Assembly: GCA_004352715.1 (NCBI GenBank)
Contig: SCFE01000083.1
Location: forward strand, 1,775,539 to 1,820,396
Length of the DNA stretch: 44,858 nt
Direction: 5' to 3'
Source: Hofstenia miamia
Taxonomy: Eukaryota; Xenacoelomorpha; Acoela
Shown here: positions 22,623 to 35,913 of the stretch, piece after piece
Numbering within the stretch: the stretch's first letter is position 1
Layout: the number at the start of each line of letters is the position of its first letter
Notes under the pieces: model-generated
What the model was told of the DNA's origin: nothing
The model's database searches: none
The model's input: the letters and a program-made list of their open reading frames with translations, nothing else
Program-made: the position numbers and the translations under genes

Positions 22623-22680
<58 letters not shown>

Positions 22681-22685
22681 TATTA
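21613..22685. repeat. (TTA)n microsatellite with 910-N gap
   Basis: (TTA)n at 21613-21646, 21684-21703 and 22621-22685, with a gap at 21704-22613. The sequence CTTTGACTC(TTATT)n occurs on both gap edges (21674 and 22614), so part may be an unmerged overlap. It flanks the 5' side of the R4/Dong-like element. Confidence 0.85.
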
Positions 22686-25600
22686 TAGTTGTTTAGGCAA
22701 CTTTTTAAAATATATTTATACTGTAATATTATGATTGATGAAATTAATAGTCTTCTTGCTATAAATTTGCTTAGCTCTAAATTTTGAGAATTTGCAATAA
22801 TGTGTAATTGGTATAATATCTCAAATTTTATTTGTTTTGAGATTTAGTTTTATCTGAAGGACTGATGAGTGCGAATTATCTTGGCTATATTCATATTTTT
22901 ATTATTGCCATAATTAAATGTATTTATTTGTATGTTATGCATAATATCCAAACGCGTAACGCTTCAGGTTACCATCCTGAAATTAATGGTATAATATCTC
23001 GGAAGAATTTGATACCAACCAGCAAAATTGAATTAATATTCCCAAAAGATGGAAAGCATGTGATCGTCTGAACATTGAATTTACGGGGATCAAATTTATG
23101 ACATTTGCCTGCTTGTTTTGAATAACTAATTATTATAACAATGTCAAGAATTACATACTTGCTCGTATTATCCAGGCCACCTAGTAAAAACTATAATAAC
23201 AATAAAACACATTAACCATTGTTGTGCGTCGTTATTTATTTATAAGTCAGTGATGAATCACCAACAATGACATATTTCCGTATCCCGTTAACTTACACTA
23301 GGGATCTAATATCACAACAAAGCTAATTTTATTTGGCTTCAACGCGATTGATCAAACTTTACTTTGTCTTTCCTAATTTGATAAGCTATTGTTAAATTTT
23401 ACCGCATTCAATTCAACTGGCAAAATTACGAAATTACTATTTGAATCTATTCTCAATTTGATTGGCTATTGTTAAATTGAATAATACTATCTTACAAACA
23501 TGGAGACACATTGTCCTCAAATTGAAAACAAAACAACTAATTGATTTTAGAAAAAAATATCTGCCAGTTAGAAACCATGCAAGCTGACATATTTACAATG
23601 TTAATTTTATTAATTCTTTGAAAATCATGAATACAAAGTAAACACATTTTTTTTCAAAGTGCATTTTATTGCTAATTTTGAAATTTAAATTCCAACAGCT
23701 GTTAAATTGGTTGGATTACATGAAATTTTGTAAACGTGTTTGATAATTATAATTCCTTAGAGTGATATTTAGTGAGCCAAAACTTTTTGCGACTTCTTCG
23801 GAAATTGATTTGTTGATACATGCAGAGTTTAATCATAATATATTGCCTTAAACAAGAAAAAGACGCTCGCTCTATGATAATTTCAAGACATATATTTGCA
23901 TCTGAGGAAATCCGTACAACGCTTCCATTTTACAATATTAATTGTTCTTGGGTTGGATTAAATTTTAATTTTGAGAATGATGTGCATTGATTTATATTTT
24001 GCATTTATATCATGTCAAACTCTCAACTTAAATTAGAATTAAGCAGAACTTCATATTTGAAGCAGTCAGGGCAGGAGGAGCATTAATGAAAATCTATAAT
24101 ATCTAAGAATATGTGTATCACCACAATTGCTAAAACAATCTTTTGGTTAAATTGATGATGTTGGCTTCTTCTTTGAATGCAATAAGCTGAAAGAAATCAC
24201 GTAGACCTAAAGTAGCCTACTTATGGAATGTTATATGAACACTATTTCAAAAATACGATGTAATTAAGCTGAATTTATTGCGTCTTTGAATGCAATTTCA
24301 ACGCATTGATCTCATTCAAATTTACGGCACGTTGAACAATAAAATTAATTTTAAGAAATTATTTCTCTATAGCCGTGTCATTAAACTAGCGAATTACGTT
24401 CACCTGAATTTCAACGCTGTTCTTTTGAGACTTCCTCAGAAGTTAAAAGGTAATTAACAAATTTGTATAAACAACAATTTAATGATATATTTGTAATTAA
24501 TATTGACTCTGCTCATTTTTTAGCTTGTTGAATTGTACTAGCCAGAAGCCAGGACCTGAATTCAAGGGGTATTAATCGTAAGTGCAGTGTTTAATCAAAT
24601 GCTATGCTTTATAATTATGCATTTATGTTCGACTCTGCACACTTAAATTGGGCCTGTAAACAGCCTAGCTCTCAAAATGAGTCTCACGTTTGCATTCCTT
24701 GCAAGGTTTTCATATCTTCTATTAATCATTGTAATACGTAGTAATGGATGAGGACATAGTAAGCATTAAAAGAAATCAAGTAAAAACTCAGTTTTCATCA
24801 AAAACAATTTTATTTGAATTTTTGCAATTTGAATAAAAAACTGTCAAATAAAAACACTGCTGTCCAATAAAAATCTTCATTTGAGGAAATTAAGAGCAGG
24901 GAAAAAGAAACACTTGACTTTATAAAAATACATTCTCACATACTAGATTTATGAAAACATTAGTATCAAGTCACTTAGTGGATTTGGATTTTTAAAATTA
25001 TTTTATTACACCTCAAGGATTATCATAAAAATAGTAATATTAGCATGTCGAATATAATGATATTCATAGAATATCAATCATTGATAAAAGCATAAAATTG
25101 AATGACAGTTTATCAACATCATCCAAAATATTAGGCGAATGAATGAAATGACGTCATAGGCGACCGTTAATTATATTTAAGACTTGGCTTTTTGCATGAA
25201 TTTCTCATTTGTTTCTCTCAGGAATTCTCTCAAGTACTAATTTATGAAAAATCTAAGCACAAAGGGCTGAAATTGTGTCAAAGTGGCACGAACTAATTTT
25301 AATTGACAGAACTTTCTTTATAGGTCGTACTTGAGAGTGAAGTCTATAGATTGAATATATAGCCCTTTTATAAATCTATGAAAGCAAAGAGATTAAAGTC
25401 ATAGTTTTTAACTGCTAATATTTGCACAGATTGGCACCAAAATGCAAGGATTAATTTCAAAAAAATTGAAGTTTACAAAATCAATTTTTTATAGATAAAG
25501 GCATAACAACAAAAGAACAACTCATATTGTAATCCCATCTGACCAAAAATCATATTATGATGTGACAACAACTCATTAACTTCTAAGGACATAATTTATG

Positions 25601-27600
25601 AAAAAATTAATGGGAAATCAATTCTTTTATAATCGAATCTTTATTCTTAAAGTGCGCTTATTTCTCTTCTAGTTTATCATTAAAATGCGACTTACGTGAA
25701 AAATTGAAATTTCCAATGAAACGATTTGCTCAAATTAATGTGATAAAGAACTTACTGAAAGACTATAAATCTTTAGAAAAGTAATCCTCTTACGGTAAGT
25801 TATTAGGGTTAAAGCACTTGATTCAATAGCATTCAATCCCACAAAGAATTTTCTAGGATTAGTATTAAGTTGGACGAACTTTTATCAAGCTTTTACATCT
25901 TGCTGAAAAAGAGAGTTATAATGAGTTTCTTTTAGGAAAATACTTTGTTGTTTTATCAAGATGTTTCCAATAATTTCACACCTTATTGGCATAAATTTAA
26001 ACTACAAATTTCTGTTGGAATTTTTTAAGCAATACTTAAAATAAACCTATACACTCAATTATCTTCTTTGATATAAATTCTCATTTTACAAAATCTACAC
26101 ATCGTTTCGAAAAAAAAGACTAAAGTGTTTTTTTTAATGAAACTAAATTCTTTTGAAATGTCATAAAGTGTCATGAAGACATTTCCGTGCAGATTTTGGG
26201 AAGACATTGTATTCTACTAAATTATATGAAATCTCACTTTCGGAATGTAAAATTGAGGTTCGCTATATGCAAGAATTAATTAAACAATTTAAGTTTGATA
26301 GAGGTCTTGGCTAAGTACATTTTTCCACATTTACAATACATTTTCTCCAATAAGTCGATTCGCAAAAATGGGAATTGCGAGGTATAGACAAATCCCTTTG
26401 GTGAAAGTGTTTGAATGCAATGTAAAATTTTTTTTCAAAATTGTATTGCTGTTTAAAATACTTGAAAGGATTAACTACTGTTCTTTGAAAATTCTCTCCA
26501 TACCCAATTTTAAGTTAATTAAAAGGTTTTTAGCTCATGGGATCAACAACTACATTGACTTGTTTTCGTAAATGTAAGTAGACCTTCAAACCTACTGAGG
26601 CACACTGCGTGCAAAGTCAAATTTCGGCAGGTTTAAGGTTAACGAAGACAAAACAATTATAAGTATTGTATTGATTGAGTATGTAACTTAAGAATAGTAA
26701 TTAATTTTGACTAATTTAATGTGATTTTTATTGAATTTTGTTAAAATAATTAAATAAACACCATTGTTATGCCTAAATGGTAAAAAATTCAATAATTTCT
26801 TCAAAGAGGAAGGAGGCTAAAATTTTGCTTTGATATAATAAGGAACTTAAAACATATTAATACGTAGATAGGTCTACTTAATTCACATGGCTAAAGAAAA
26901 GCATGTTTCTTTCAAATCAGTAGCTTTTCATTATTAATTAAATCACCTTTACAATTCTTGTTACAGGATTTGGAAAAGGCATTTAGTATGTCAAACTGTA
27001 TTTTGAAATCCTGTCACTTATAAAACATCAGAAATGTTTACATGTCAAATGAGCATTGTTTACACAATTGTAACATCTTTATATTCATGTTAATGGCAAT
27101 TATTCCGACGGTTTATATCTGAGTCTGACATATCATGCAAAACACTAAACATTCAATGTAGGCCTCCTATAATAAAATCGGCTTAAATAGAGCAAAAGTT
27201 ATTAATCAAAACAAATTCAAGGAATAGAAAGGAGGAACATTGGATGGAATTCGGCCAGCTAAGCTTATTAAATGCGATTCAACATAATACTGTAGAAATG
27301 TAAACATTCATCAAATACTGTTATACATTATTCGATTGCCAAGGACAACTAAAATCACACAAGTATTGGGATAAAATGGTACGGGAAGTGGGATGGCGAC
27401 TGCCACCACAAAATTCATATAGGGGGTGCCTGTGCATCTTACTGTTATAATTTAATATACTGACTGACACTCAGGCACAATCGACATAAATTCATCACAC
27501 AAAGATATTGTTTATTGTACTGATTCTGATTCGCAAAGAAATAGGCTTATATAATTCATTGGCGATAAGCATAATTATTTCTTTCTGCTTATTTATGTAA
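22686..27600. other. 4.9-kb AT-rich region with no recognisable gene
   Basis: Short frames (22865-23071, 26368-26571) show no known domain. A 24-bp repeat, AATTTGATNNGCTATTGTTA followed by AATT, occurs twice exactly 80 bp apart (23375 and 23455). Nothing else is supported. Confidence 0.55.
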
Positions 27601-27602
27601 GG

Positions 27603-27642
27603 CCGGGCCGGTAGTTGAACGGTAACAGCTAGTACCGGCCTG
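27603..27642. repeat. GC-rich inverted repeat GGCCGGTAG...CTAGTACCGGCC
   Basis: A short imperfect hairpin in AT-rich DNA. Related CCGGTA words recur at 28580-28635 and 28943, so it may be part of a small repeat family. A tRNA was considered but there is no T-arm. Confidence 0.35.
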
Positions 27643-27688
27643 TTTTCGCAGGTAAATTATATTTGCATTGTATAATTATTTTATGCAA

Positions 27689-27689
<1 letters not shown>

Positions 27690-27721
<32 letters not shown>

Positions 27722-27891
27722 NNNNNNNNNNNNNNNNNNNNNNNNNNNNNNNNNNNNNNNNNNNNNNNNNNNNNNNNNNNNNNNNNNNNNNNNNNNNNNN
27801 NNNNNNNNNNNNNNNNNNNNNNNNNNNNNNNNNNNNNNNNNNNNNNNNNNNNNNNNNNNNNNNNNNNNNNNTATATATATATATATATATA
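27690..27891. repeat. (AT)n microsatellite with 150-N gap
   Basis: (AT)n on both sides of the gap 27722-27871. Reading frames across it are artefacts. Confidence 0.9.
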
Positions 27892-29612
27892 AGCTGATTT
27901 CATCTAGAAAATTTCGCATGGTGATGCAAAAGTGTGATATTGCGTAAATCAAATTTCAAACTATATTTCTAACAAAACACAATTTTGATATTTTCTATGT
28001 ATCAATACTTTGCATAACATTAAACAGTTTCTAATTTTTCAGTGATAGTTATAATATATACAATTAAAAGTACAATTGCCAATTATTACGCTTTAAATCC
28101 AACCTCGGTTAGCATTGAATAATAACTATGTAAGTAAACAAATAAACACATTTAAAATTTTTTTGCTAAAACCTAATATTATTCTTCAAGTAGGATTTAT
28201 AAAACTTCTTTCTTTGAATATTTCTTCCAATATTAGAAAAAATACAAGAGTTCAAGCATCTTTATTTTTATGAAGTTTCTTAAATTTTCAAGGGTAAATC
28301 CGGCAGGTAAAATTTTCCTTATTATAAATAATTTCTGTAAATATTATTACTAATTAGTTCCATAAGAGATTGCAACAAAACTACACAATCAAAAACAAAA
28401 TAACTGAATTTATAACCAAAGTTAATGAGGCATTCCAAAGAAATATATTTAAGTATTCTAATTATAACATTGTAGCCTGCTGAAACAATAATTTTTTTCG
28501 AAACCTTAGATTTCCATAGAATTGTGTTTCAAGCCAAATATTCCTATCAAATAAAACAAGAATTATGTTTTCAATCTTGGCCGGTAGTTTGTCCAAACTT
28601 TCTTGAAATTTCCAATTGATAGCAGGCCGGTAAATTGCAGGCATCAGCCCAACCTTAGCCGATTCCATCTCTGGGGTGAATACAACAAAACATCTATTTT
28701 TAAATACATAATAACTATATGCCAGATTTTTCAATATACTGATTCTATATCAGTATTCATAAATGTTTAATTCAAGTATTTCCATTTTCTTATTAAAACA
28801 ATCACATAAAAGATGAAAATAACACAAAAAACATTAATTAAGCATATGCTTTGTTTTTAAAAATTATTGAAAATGTTTGTATAGGGCATTTTTTAATGTC
28901 GAAAACAATATTTTACACAAAATGCTAAAAAATTATTTTGACTACCGGTACTATTTTGCATTTGTATTAATCAGTTTTTGGAATCAATTGTCACAATTTA
29001 TCAAATAGCAATAAAAACCTTATTTTATGCAAAATATTTGTAAATTGTATAAATACTGCTTCAAGTTTCTGCTGGATAATCAATGCTGTTGTCAACATGC
29101 CACTTTAATATAATCGACTAATTTACGTCAACAGAGGAATTCTGCTCTTCATTTGAAATCACTTATAATGATAGGAATGAGCTATTAAAAAAACGGAGCC
29201 ATTGTCTTTGTCCCAAAACAGTACAAGCACATTTTCTCAGAAAAACATATTTGACTATCACTGCGAGTTTTTCCAATGTATTGAGGCAAGCATAAACACG
29301 TATATGTATATATATGCTTGTTATAAAAATCGATAAATTCAAAAAGCATCATGGGAAGTTACTAAATGTCATTTTGTTCAAAATGCTGTTCTTCCAATTT
29401 TTACGATTCGATTCATATTATAGTAAATGCAAAATTTTTATAGTTCATTCTAAAATGTGACCTTTTAATGAAGCAGAGTACACGCATGTTTAGATTAAAT
29501 TAGAATTTCCAATACAAAAACGTCAGTTTTCTAACAATAGCATATCATAAAGCGCACCCATGTTCCCCTTAAGAAACTATAATGAAAAATATTTTGCAAA
29601 AATCTCATCTTA

Positions 29613-29643
<31 letters not shown>

Positions 29644-29877
29644 TGGTTCTCCAAAAAATCATCATCTATTTTTAAATATTTATAAATTTAAAAATATATT
29701 ACTGATAATAATGAAGTTTGTACAAAATGAACGATATACATTAAAATTTTATGTCTTTCAACAATGAACAATGAACTACTTTGTTCAACTGAATTCTTCT
29801 ACTTGCCACATATTTCTTCATCACTGCTTACAATTTATTCTTTGGAGTTAATTTCATGCATTTGTCTTCAATGAATA
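27892..29877. other. AT-rich stretch without recognised gene
   Basis: One 90-codon minus frame (28462-28734) is open and slightly GC-richer but matches no family I know. A short (AT)n lies at about 29614-29641. Confidence 0.5.
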
Positions 29878-30722
29878 TTTTAAACTATTTTTCTAAGAAC
29901 TTCATTTTTAACGAAACCCTACAAGAAAAAATCAGGAAGCTTTAAGTCTGGTGATAAGGCAAGATATCGTAATGGACCATTTCGCTCTATCCGAAGTCTG
30001 CGAAAAGTTTAATCAAAAAGTGCTCGTACATGAAGAGTCCAATGAGATGGCGCCCCATCTTGGAATTATGCCGATTGCAATCGACGTTGCCTTTGCAGCA
30101 TTAGAATGGAATATTCAATTATTTAGGAATAATAGACATCACCATTAACGATGAAGAATTAAAAAAATACAGCCCATGCACATGACTGGCAGATATTGCA
30201 ATCACACGTTGATTTTTGGAGATTTCTGTTCCTTCAAAAATAAAGTTTCATGTGGCTTCGCTGCCCAAACTCGGCAAATATGTCCATTTACAGTCTCATT
30301 TAATGTGAATGTACACTCATCTGAGGTAATTCAATTTTCTAACAAATTGCTTCTTTTCACATGCTAAATCAAGAATTGCCCGGAAGAATTCCCACGATCT
30401 ATAAAATCTTCCTCAGAGAGCTTTTAATGTAATTGAAGCCTATAGGGTTTGTATTGAAGCATTTTGTGCAGGATGATAAAAGTAGAGCCAAGAGATATAC
30501 TAACACATTACTAATTGCGGCAACAGAATAAACATTTTCCTTAGTTTCTAAAATTGCAATAACTTCTTGTGCATTTTCTAAATTTACTGATGAATTTGGT
30601 CACCCTGATCGCGAATCTGTCTGCAAAAACTTCTTGCACAATTGTTTGCCATGAAGGTTTATGTTGAAATCCTTCTTTTACAAGTGGCATTTAAATGTTG
30701 CAACATATTCGTACTGTGTCCT
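29878..30722 (-). pseudogene. DD41D mariner-type transposase pseudogene
   Basis: This encodes a cut-and-paste transposase of the IS630/Tc1/mariner superfamily, now broken. Reading down from 30722 on the minus strand, an HTH-like N-terminal region is decayed. Then comes a segment with K-P-Y-R-L-Q-L, the linker before the catalytic core. The first Asp lies in TSDECTF (30307-30324), followed by R-V-W-A-A-K-P-H. The second Asp is in FQDGAPSHW (30039-30065). The third is in SPDLKLPDFF (29925-29954). Counting from the Asp of QDGA to that of LPDFF gives 41 residues, so DD41D. Several in-frame stops (for example before FQDGA and after ALFD) and at least one frameshift kill it. Terminal inverted repeats were not found. 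Confidence 0.8.
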
Positions 30723-30734
30723 AAGAAGAAATCA

Positions 30735-31063
30735 AGAAAAAATCAGAATTTTTTAAAAACAAAGATCCTATAAACAAAATGTTGGTTTCTTCCATTGTGT
30801 ATAAATATCAATGTGAAAAATTTAACCATTTTTACATCGGAGAAAACAAGCGACATTTTAAAACTAGGATCAAGGTACATCTTAGAGGGCATTTAGAAAG
30901 TGAAATATATTTGCATGAAGATCTAGTAAACAAACCAAATTTTGAAATATTACTAAGAACAAAGAACACCAAATTAGCTGAAGCCTTATTCATAAAAAAT
31001 GCAACCAAGAACATGCTATTAAATAGTCAACACAGTACGATCAATTTACTGAACATATTTTAG
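30735..31063 (+). pseudogene. Penelope-like element GIY-YIG endonuclease fragment
   Basis: This is the C-terminal nuclease of a Penelope-like retroelement, which nicks target DNA for reverse transcription. The frame opens upstream of the Met at 30779 (K-N-K-D-P-I-N) and runs SSIVYKYQC, then FYIGENKRHFKTRIKVH with the Y-I-G and Arg of the catalytic site, then a His, F-E-I-L-L, an A-E-A-L-F-I-K helix and the L-N-I-F end. This order is the standard Penelope endonuclease pattern. A second Cys expected before YIG appears to be replaced (C-E-K-F-N-H). The frame itself is intact over about 109 codons. The reverse transcriptase is absent; the sequence begins where the mariner-type pseudogene ends. 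Confidence 0.8.
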
Positions 31064-31158
31064 GTCTATGCATATTTCAACATCATTTAATGTAGTAATT
31101 GTAAATTAAATCCCACGCATCTGTACACTGACGATGATTTATAAATTGAAACAAGTTG

Positions 31159-31163
<5 letters not shown>
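31064..31163 (+). repeat. 3' UTR and tail of the Penelope-like fragment
   Basis: TGACGATGATTTATAAATTG at 31129-31148 is followed by AAACAAGTT, matching the TGATGATGA ... GAAAC hairpin-like tail common in Penelope-like elements. It runs into (AT)n. Confidence 0.6.

Positions 31164-31193
<30 letters not shown>
31162..31193. repeat. (AT)n microsatellite
   Basis: Directly follows the Penelope-like tail. Confidence 0.9.
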
Positions 31194-31196
<3 letters not shown>

Positions 31197-32477
31197 TATA
31201 TGCACAATGCAAGGGCTCTGAACCATCCTATTACTGGGCTTGTCCTGAACCTTAGCAGTGTTTTATTTTCGTTTGGGCCTGAGCTTGGGGTAACTTAAAA
31301 AAATGCAACATAGAGATAATGTACAAACTAATTGCCAAAGAGAAAATACCCATTGAGGAAAGAAATATTTACGCTGCAAATAATAAAACGGCTTCATCTT
31401 GTATATCACTGCTTTCCTTATTTGTAATAGTTCTGAGAATTTTTACACAGTTTTTGAATATTTCTGGAAACATTCCAATGTTCGGTAGAAAAACAAACTA
31501 TAATACAAGCAATGGTAGCAAGCTTGTCTGTTTCTTTAAACCCAAACTGCGCAATCTCAAGAACTTTGTTATTTGTTTCTTAATTTTGCTGTTTTATAAT
31601 TTTTTACAAAATTAATTATTACTAATTATTTTTATTATTATATTTTAAAATAACTTTCGACATTATTGTGTTAGTAATTCAACAAAGTAACATAGAAAGA
31701 TATAGATCACTTCCTACAATAAGAAAGAATGCCTTAATTCATCTTTCTGTAGGTAGGAAGAAACAATTCACAAAAAAATTCATTTATGTCTGCAAAAAGT
31801 TGTATAAATACTAAAAATTTCAAGCAAAATTTAATTCCTCATAAGAGTATAAGTTATGCAAAGACAAGACCTTTATCATTCAAATTATACATGTCTCTGA
31901 AAATGTGAGATTATGGAATGAATCAACTGCAAGGTCTATGACATAATTTTGCATTAATAAATGAAAACCGTTATTTTCTGAATTGAGAAAAAAATTAATC
32001 AATTACTTCTGTTATGAAATAAACAAATTAAAATCATCCAGATAATCTCAAAGGCAGCAAATATTTTCCTTCTGTAAGCGAAGAAAATTATCACCTTAAT
32101 TTCTAAAGATCCAATTTCAGATACCCATTTTGAAAGGCATTATGTTAAACGTGTGGGGTTTTGAAAGAACATCTTCACAGTAAGAGAGAAACAATTTCTC
32201 ATTCTCGGTTAATAATGAAATTAAAAAGAAATCTGATTTCCTTCATGCGTAGTAATTTTGCAAGCAATGTAAAGGTCTCCAAGATGCTAATTTATGTAAC
32301 TATTTGGTGATTTGGAGCTACAAAATTTTTTCAAATTTTAAACACTTTCATAACATAAATCATTTAAGCCTAGGCTGCAGTTGGGCTGGGAGAAAATTTC
32401 CTTGTTCTCAACCTAAGTCGTTTAACTTATATTGTGGCCTTAAGCTTCAATCAATTTGCAAAACTTTGGGGATACCT
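31194..32477. other. Noncoding stretch
   Basis: A plus frame at 31319-31615 has no recognisable domain. Nothing else is supported. Confidence 0.5.
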
Positions 32478-32805
32478 ACATACATATATATATANNNNNN
32501 NNNNNNNNNNNNNNNNNNNNNNNNNNNNNNNNNNNNNNNNNNNNNNNNNNNNNNNNNNNNNNNNNNNNNNNNNNNNNNNNNNNNNNNNNNNNNNNNNNNN
32601 NNNNNNNNNNNNNNNNNNNNNNNNNNNNNNNNNNNNNNNNNNNNNNNNNNNNNNNNNNNNNNNNNNNNNNNNNNNNNNNNNNNNNNNNNNNNNNNNNNNN
32701 NNNNNNNNNNNNNNNNNNNNNNNNNNNNNNNNNNNNNNNNNNNNNNNNNNNNNNNNNNNNNNNNNNNNNNNNNNNNNNNNNNNNNNNNNNNNNNNNNATA
32801 TATAT

Positions 32806-32838
<33 letters not shown>
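32478..32838. repeat. (AT)n microsatellite with 303-N gap
   Basis: (AT)n on both edges of the gap 32495-32797. Open frames across it are artefacts. Confidence 0.9.
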
Positions 32839-35395
32839 AAGTCAGAATTGTATAGACATAGTGTATTTTATGTAACCCACAATTAAAGGCAGTACGATAC
32901 TATAATTTGAAGATATATTATTATAGTTTACCTAGAAAAGCCATTTATTAATTCATTATTAATTCATTTTTACAGAGTTTGCTTTGAAACACTGCAATGA
33001 CGTGAAAAATATAAAACAACTTAATGAAAATTACAACATCTTCAAGAGCAACTTGAACTAGTAGTAATGAAAATTTTCACAACTATAAAATCAATTGATG
33101 GACATTTAATCATCTTGCAATAAGAAGATTTCAGTGAATGGTAATTTGTATTTTATGAAATACAAGTGAACCGAAAGTAAAGTCAAAGTAATTTTTTCAA
33201 TGAAGTCATTCTTGAGGGAAGTGGATTTTGGATAGTTGATAGAAAGGATTAATTTAATGAAAAATATTTTTGTTAAATCAAATATGAGACCTGATTAAGA
33301 TATTTTAAAATTTACATTGATTTGTATCACATTTCCAAAATTTTCCCAACAAGTTTCACAGAATATTAAAGCAGTGAAATGTGATTCAATTTTGAGGTAC
33401 TTTGGTGCACTTTAAAAAATAGATCTTCATCACACGTGATGGTCACTTAACCAAATTGAAATGTTTTCAATAATAACATAAACTAATTGATTACATAACA
33501 ATATGCGTTCCAACACCTTCTAATATACTTAATTAAGCGAAAACGTAGGATATTAAATTGTGCATAGTTTGTTAAACACTGAAAGCTGTTTGATATTCCA
33601 TATTTTATTAAAAATAGAATTCAAAGTAAAAACAAAACAGGAAGTGAACGAAACTCTAAAAAGTTCTGCTAAGTGAGTGGAAACATTTTTGATGACGGTG
33701 TGGCATCGAAAATTATAGAAGTGTGTAACGCATTTATAAAATAAAAGAGAAAATGAGCATCCTATATTAGCTATATAAATATTTCCAAATCACACCATGT
33801 CCTCTTCAATGGTGTCTAAGCTTCCCATTAAAATACTATTACTAGTATATTAGGTTTATTTCCGCTCGATAATAACACTCTAGGAGACTTAATTTCATTT
33901 AATACTTCGCATACCTAAGTGGCACACCCTTTATTCAATATGAAGGCAAGGTGTTTTATATCAATGCCGTTCTTTTTACCCTCAAAAATTTGTCGATAAT
34001 TGTTTGAACTGTCTTAGAATTCCTAGATTATAAATTTGAATTTTCTGTAAATTTCATTTACTAAAATATATTAACGAAGTTGAAATTTGTGCACAAAAAA
34101 TTTAAAAAATAAACTATTTTAAAAATCACATTTGGTGGCCCTAAAAAATTTCAATATTATGTCTGCATATTTCAGGAAAAATCATAATGCATCTCATAAA
34201 TAAAGTTCATGATCAAAACAATTAAAAAATCATACAGAATCAAGGGTATTATTATGTAAAGTGCATCTCAAATGTAGCTTGTTTTTTTAGCAAACTGGAC
34301 AGTTGTAATGGAAGTATTACTCTTTTACACCTAAGCCTAAGTTAGCTTAGATCTACTACTTCAGCAAAAATGTCAATTCACCCCATTGCAGTCCCCCCAA
34401 TGGTACTTAAGCTCACGTATGCATCTGATCTGCAAATATGTTACATTTTCTTATGAACTATGTTTCATTCCGTTAAGTTTTATGAGGCACCCTGTTACAT
34501 TTTAATATATTGTTGTTGATGTTCATAGAGAAAATATTATTTAGAATTAAAATAACAAATTTTAAATCAATTATTTTATAGCTACTTCGAAATTTTAAAT
34601 ACTTATTCTCCGATTATAATTCACAGACAATAGAATGACAACTTACAAATATTGACGTTTCAGATGTGCAGCAACATCTCGCTACGAATGCCTTTTTGGG
34701 TTATTGTCATCATGTAATTTGTTGCAAAATTTTGAAAATTATTCATTAAACAAAAAATATCTCATTATATAAAATTGCTGCACTTTTTGATTAAATTTTT
34801 ACAAACGAAAAATTTAACGTAATCTAAATTTTCATATTTAAATATAAATGGCACCCTCGTACTATTGGAAATGACCAGATGCATGCGCATATTTTTGTTC
34901 ATTGTATGCATTATTACAAAATTCTATTTTAATAATTTCTTTAATATTTCTTCAATACTGTTAATATAAAGAAACATTGTCTAAGTTAATTACAACAGTA
35001 AATAAATGGAAATCAAGAAGTATAGTATTTATATTTTGGCTAGACACAAAATGCACCATAGAGTTTATTACTAAATTTATATACTACATTAATATTAATA
35101 ATTTCTCAATGGAATATTATAAACAATTATGTCAAAATTACTATTGGAAGCACGTATACTTAAAAGTTTTAATGAATTAATTACTGAAAGGTTAACTAAA
35201 TTCTGTTCAATCTATCATTTATATGGAAATTCACAGCATTCAGCTCTCATATTGAATGGATGAACAGTAATTTAGTCTGACAGATTGCTAAAAACGGTGC
35301 TAAGCTAAGTTTCAAAAGAGAATTTATTTAAGCGATATTGAACAAAAACAATACATTTCAAATTTCCACCTTTACATCATACTGCAATGAATGCT

Positions 35396-35399
<4 letters not shown>
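32839..35399. other. 2.5-kb AT-rich region, no gene seen
   Basis: No frame with recognisable protein content and no repeat array. Confidence 0.55.

Positions 35400-35435
<36 letters not shown>
35400..35435. repeat. (AT)n microsatellite
   Basis: About 18 dinucleotides. Confidence 0.9.
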
Positions 35436-35438
<3 letters not shown>

Positions 35439-35815
35439 TTCCTCATTACTTTCACATACGTATATTACTTTCAATATTGACTTATTAATTTTTATACAAA
35501 TGTAAAATTTTACTAGAGCTTTTACTAAATACTAAAAGGTATGCCGTATATTAAATAAACTAAGTCGCAAACCTCTTATGTCCTGTCTATTCTGATTCTC
35601 TTAAAATAATAATGCAATACAGAATGTAATTAATTTTGGAATCTACTGAAGTAACAGTCTAGGAGAGCTACGTATAAGTAACGAATAATTTTTCGCATTA
35701 GAAATGCGTTGCTAGTTACTATTTTATTATTGTTGCACTGTGTTTTACACATTACTAATATATTGTGACATAATAAAGCAAAACATTACACCCAAATCTC
35801 TCTTACTATCTCTGT

Positions 35816-35877
35816 ATATNNNNNNNNNNNNNNNNNNNNNNNNNNNNNNNNNNNNNNNNNNNNNNNNNNNNNNNNNN

Positions 35878-35908
<31 letters not shown>
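35816..35908. repeat. (AT)n microsatellite with 58-N gap
   Basis: Gap at 35820-35877. The flanking region 35436-35815 holds nothing recognisable. Confidence 0.9.

Positions 35909-35913
<5 letters not shown>

Noticed and set aside
27603-27660. tRNA gene
   Set aside because: A hairpin resembles an acceptor/D-arm, but there is no T-arm, no anticodon loop and no GGTTCRA motif.
28462-28734. 90-codon minus frame as a gene
   Set aside because: Open and slightly GC-richer, but no family resemblance, no splice context and no homologous copy in the window.
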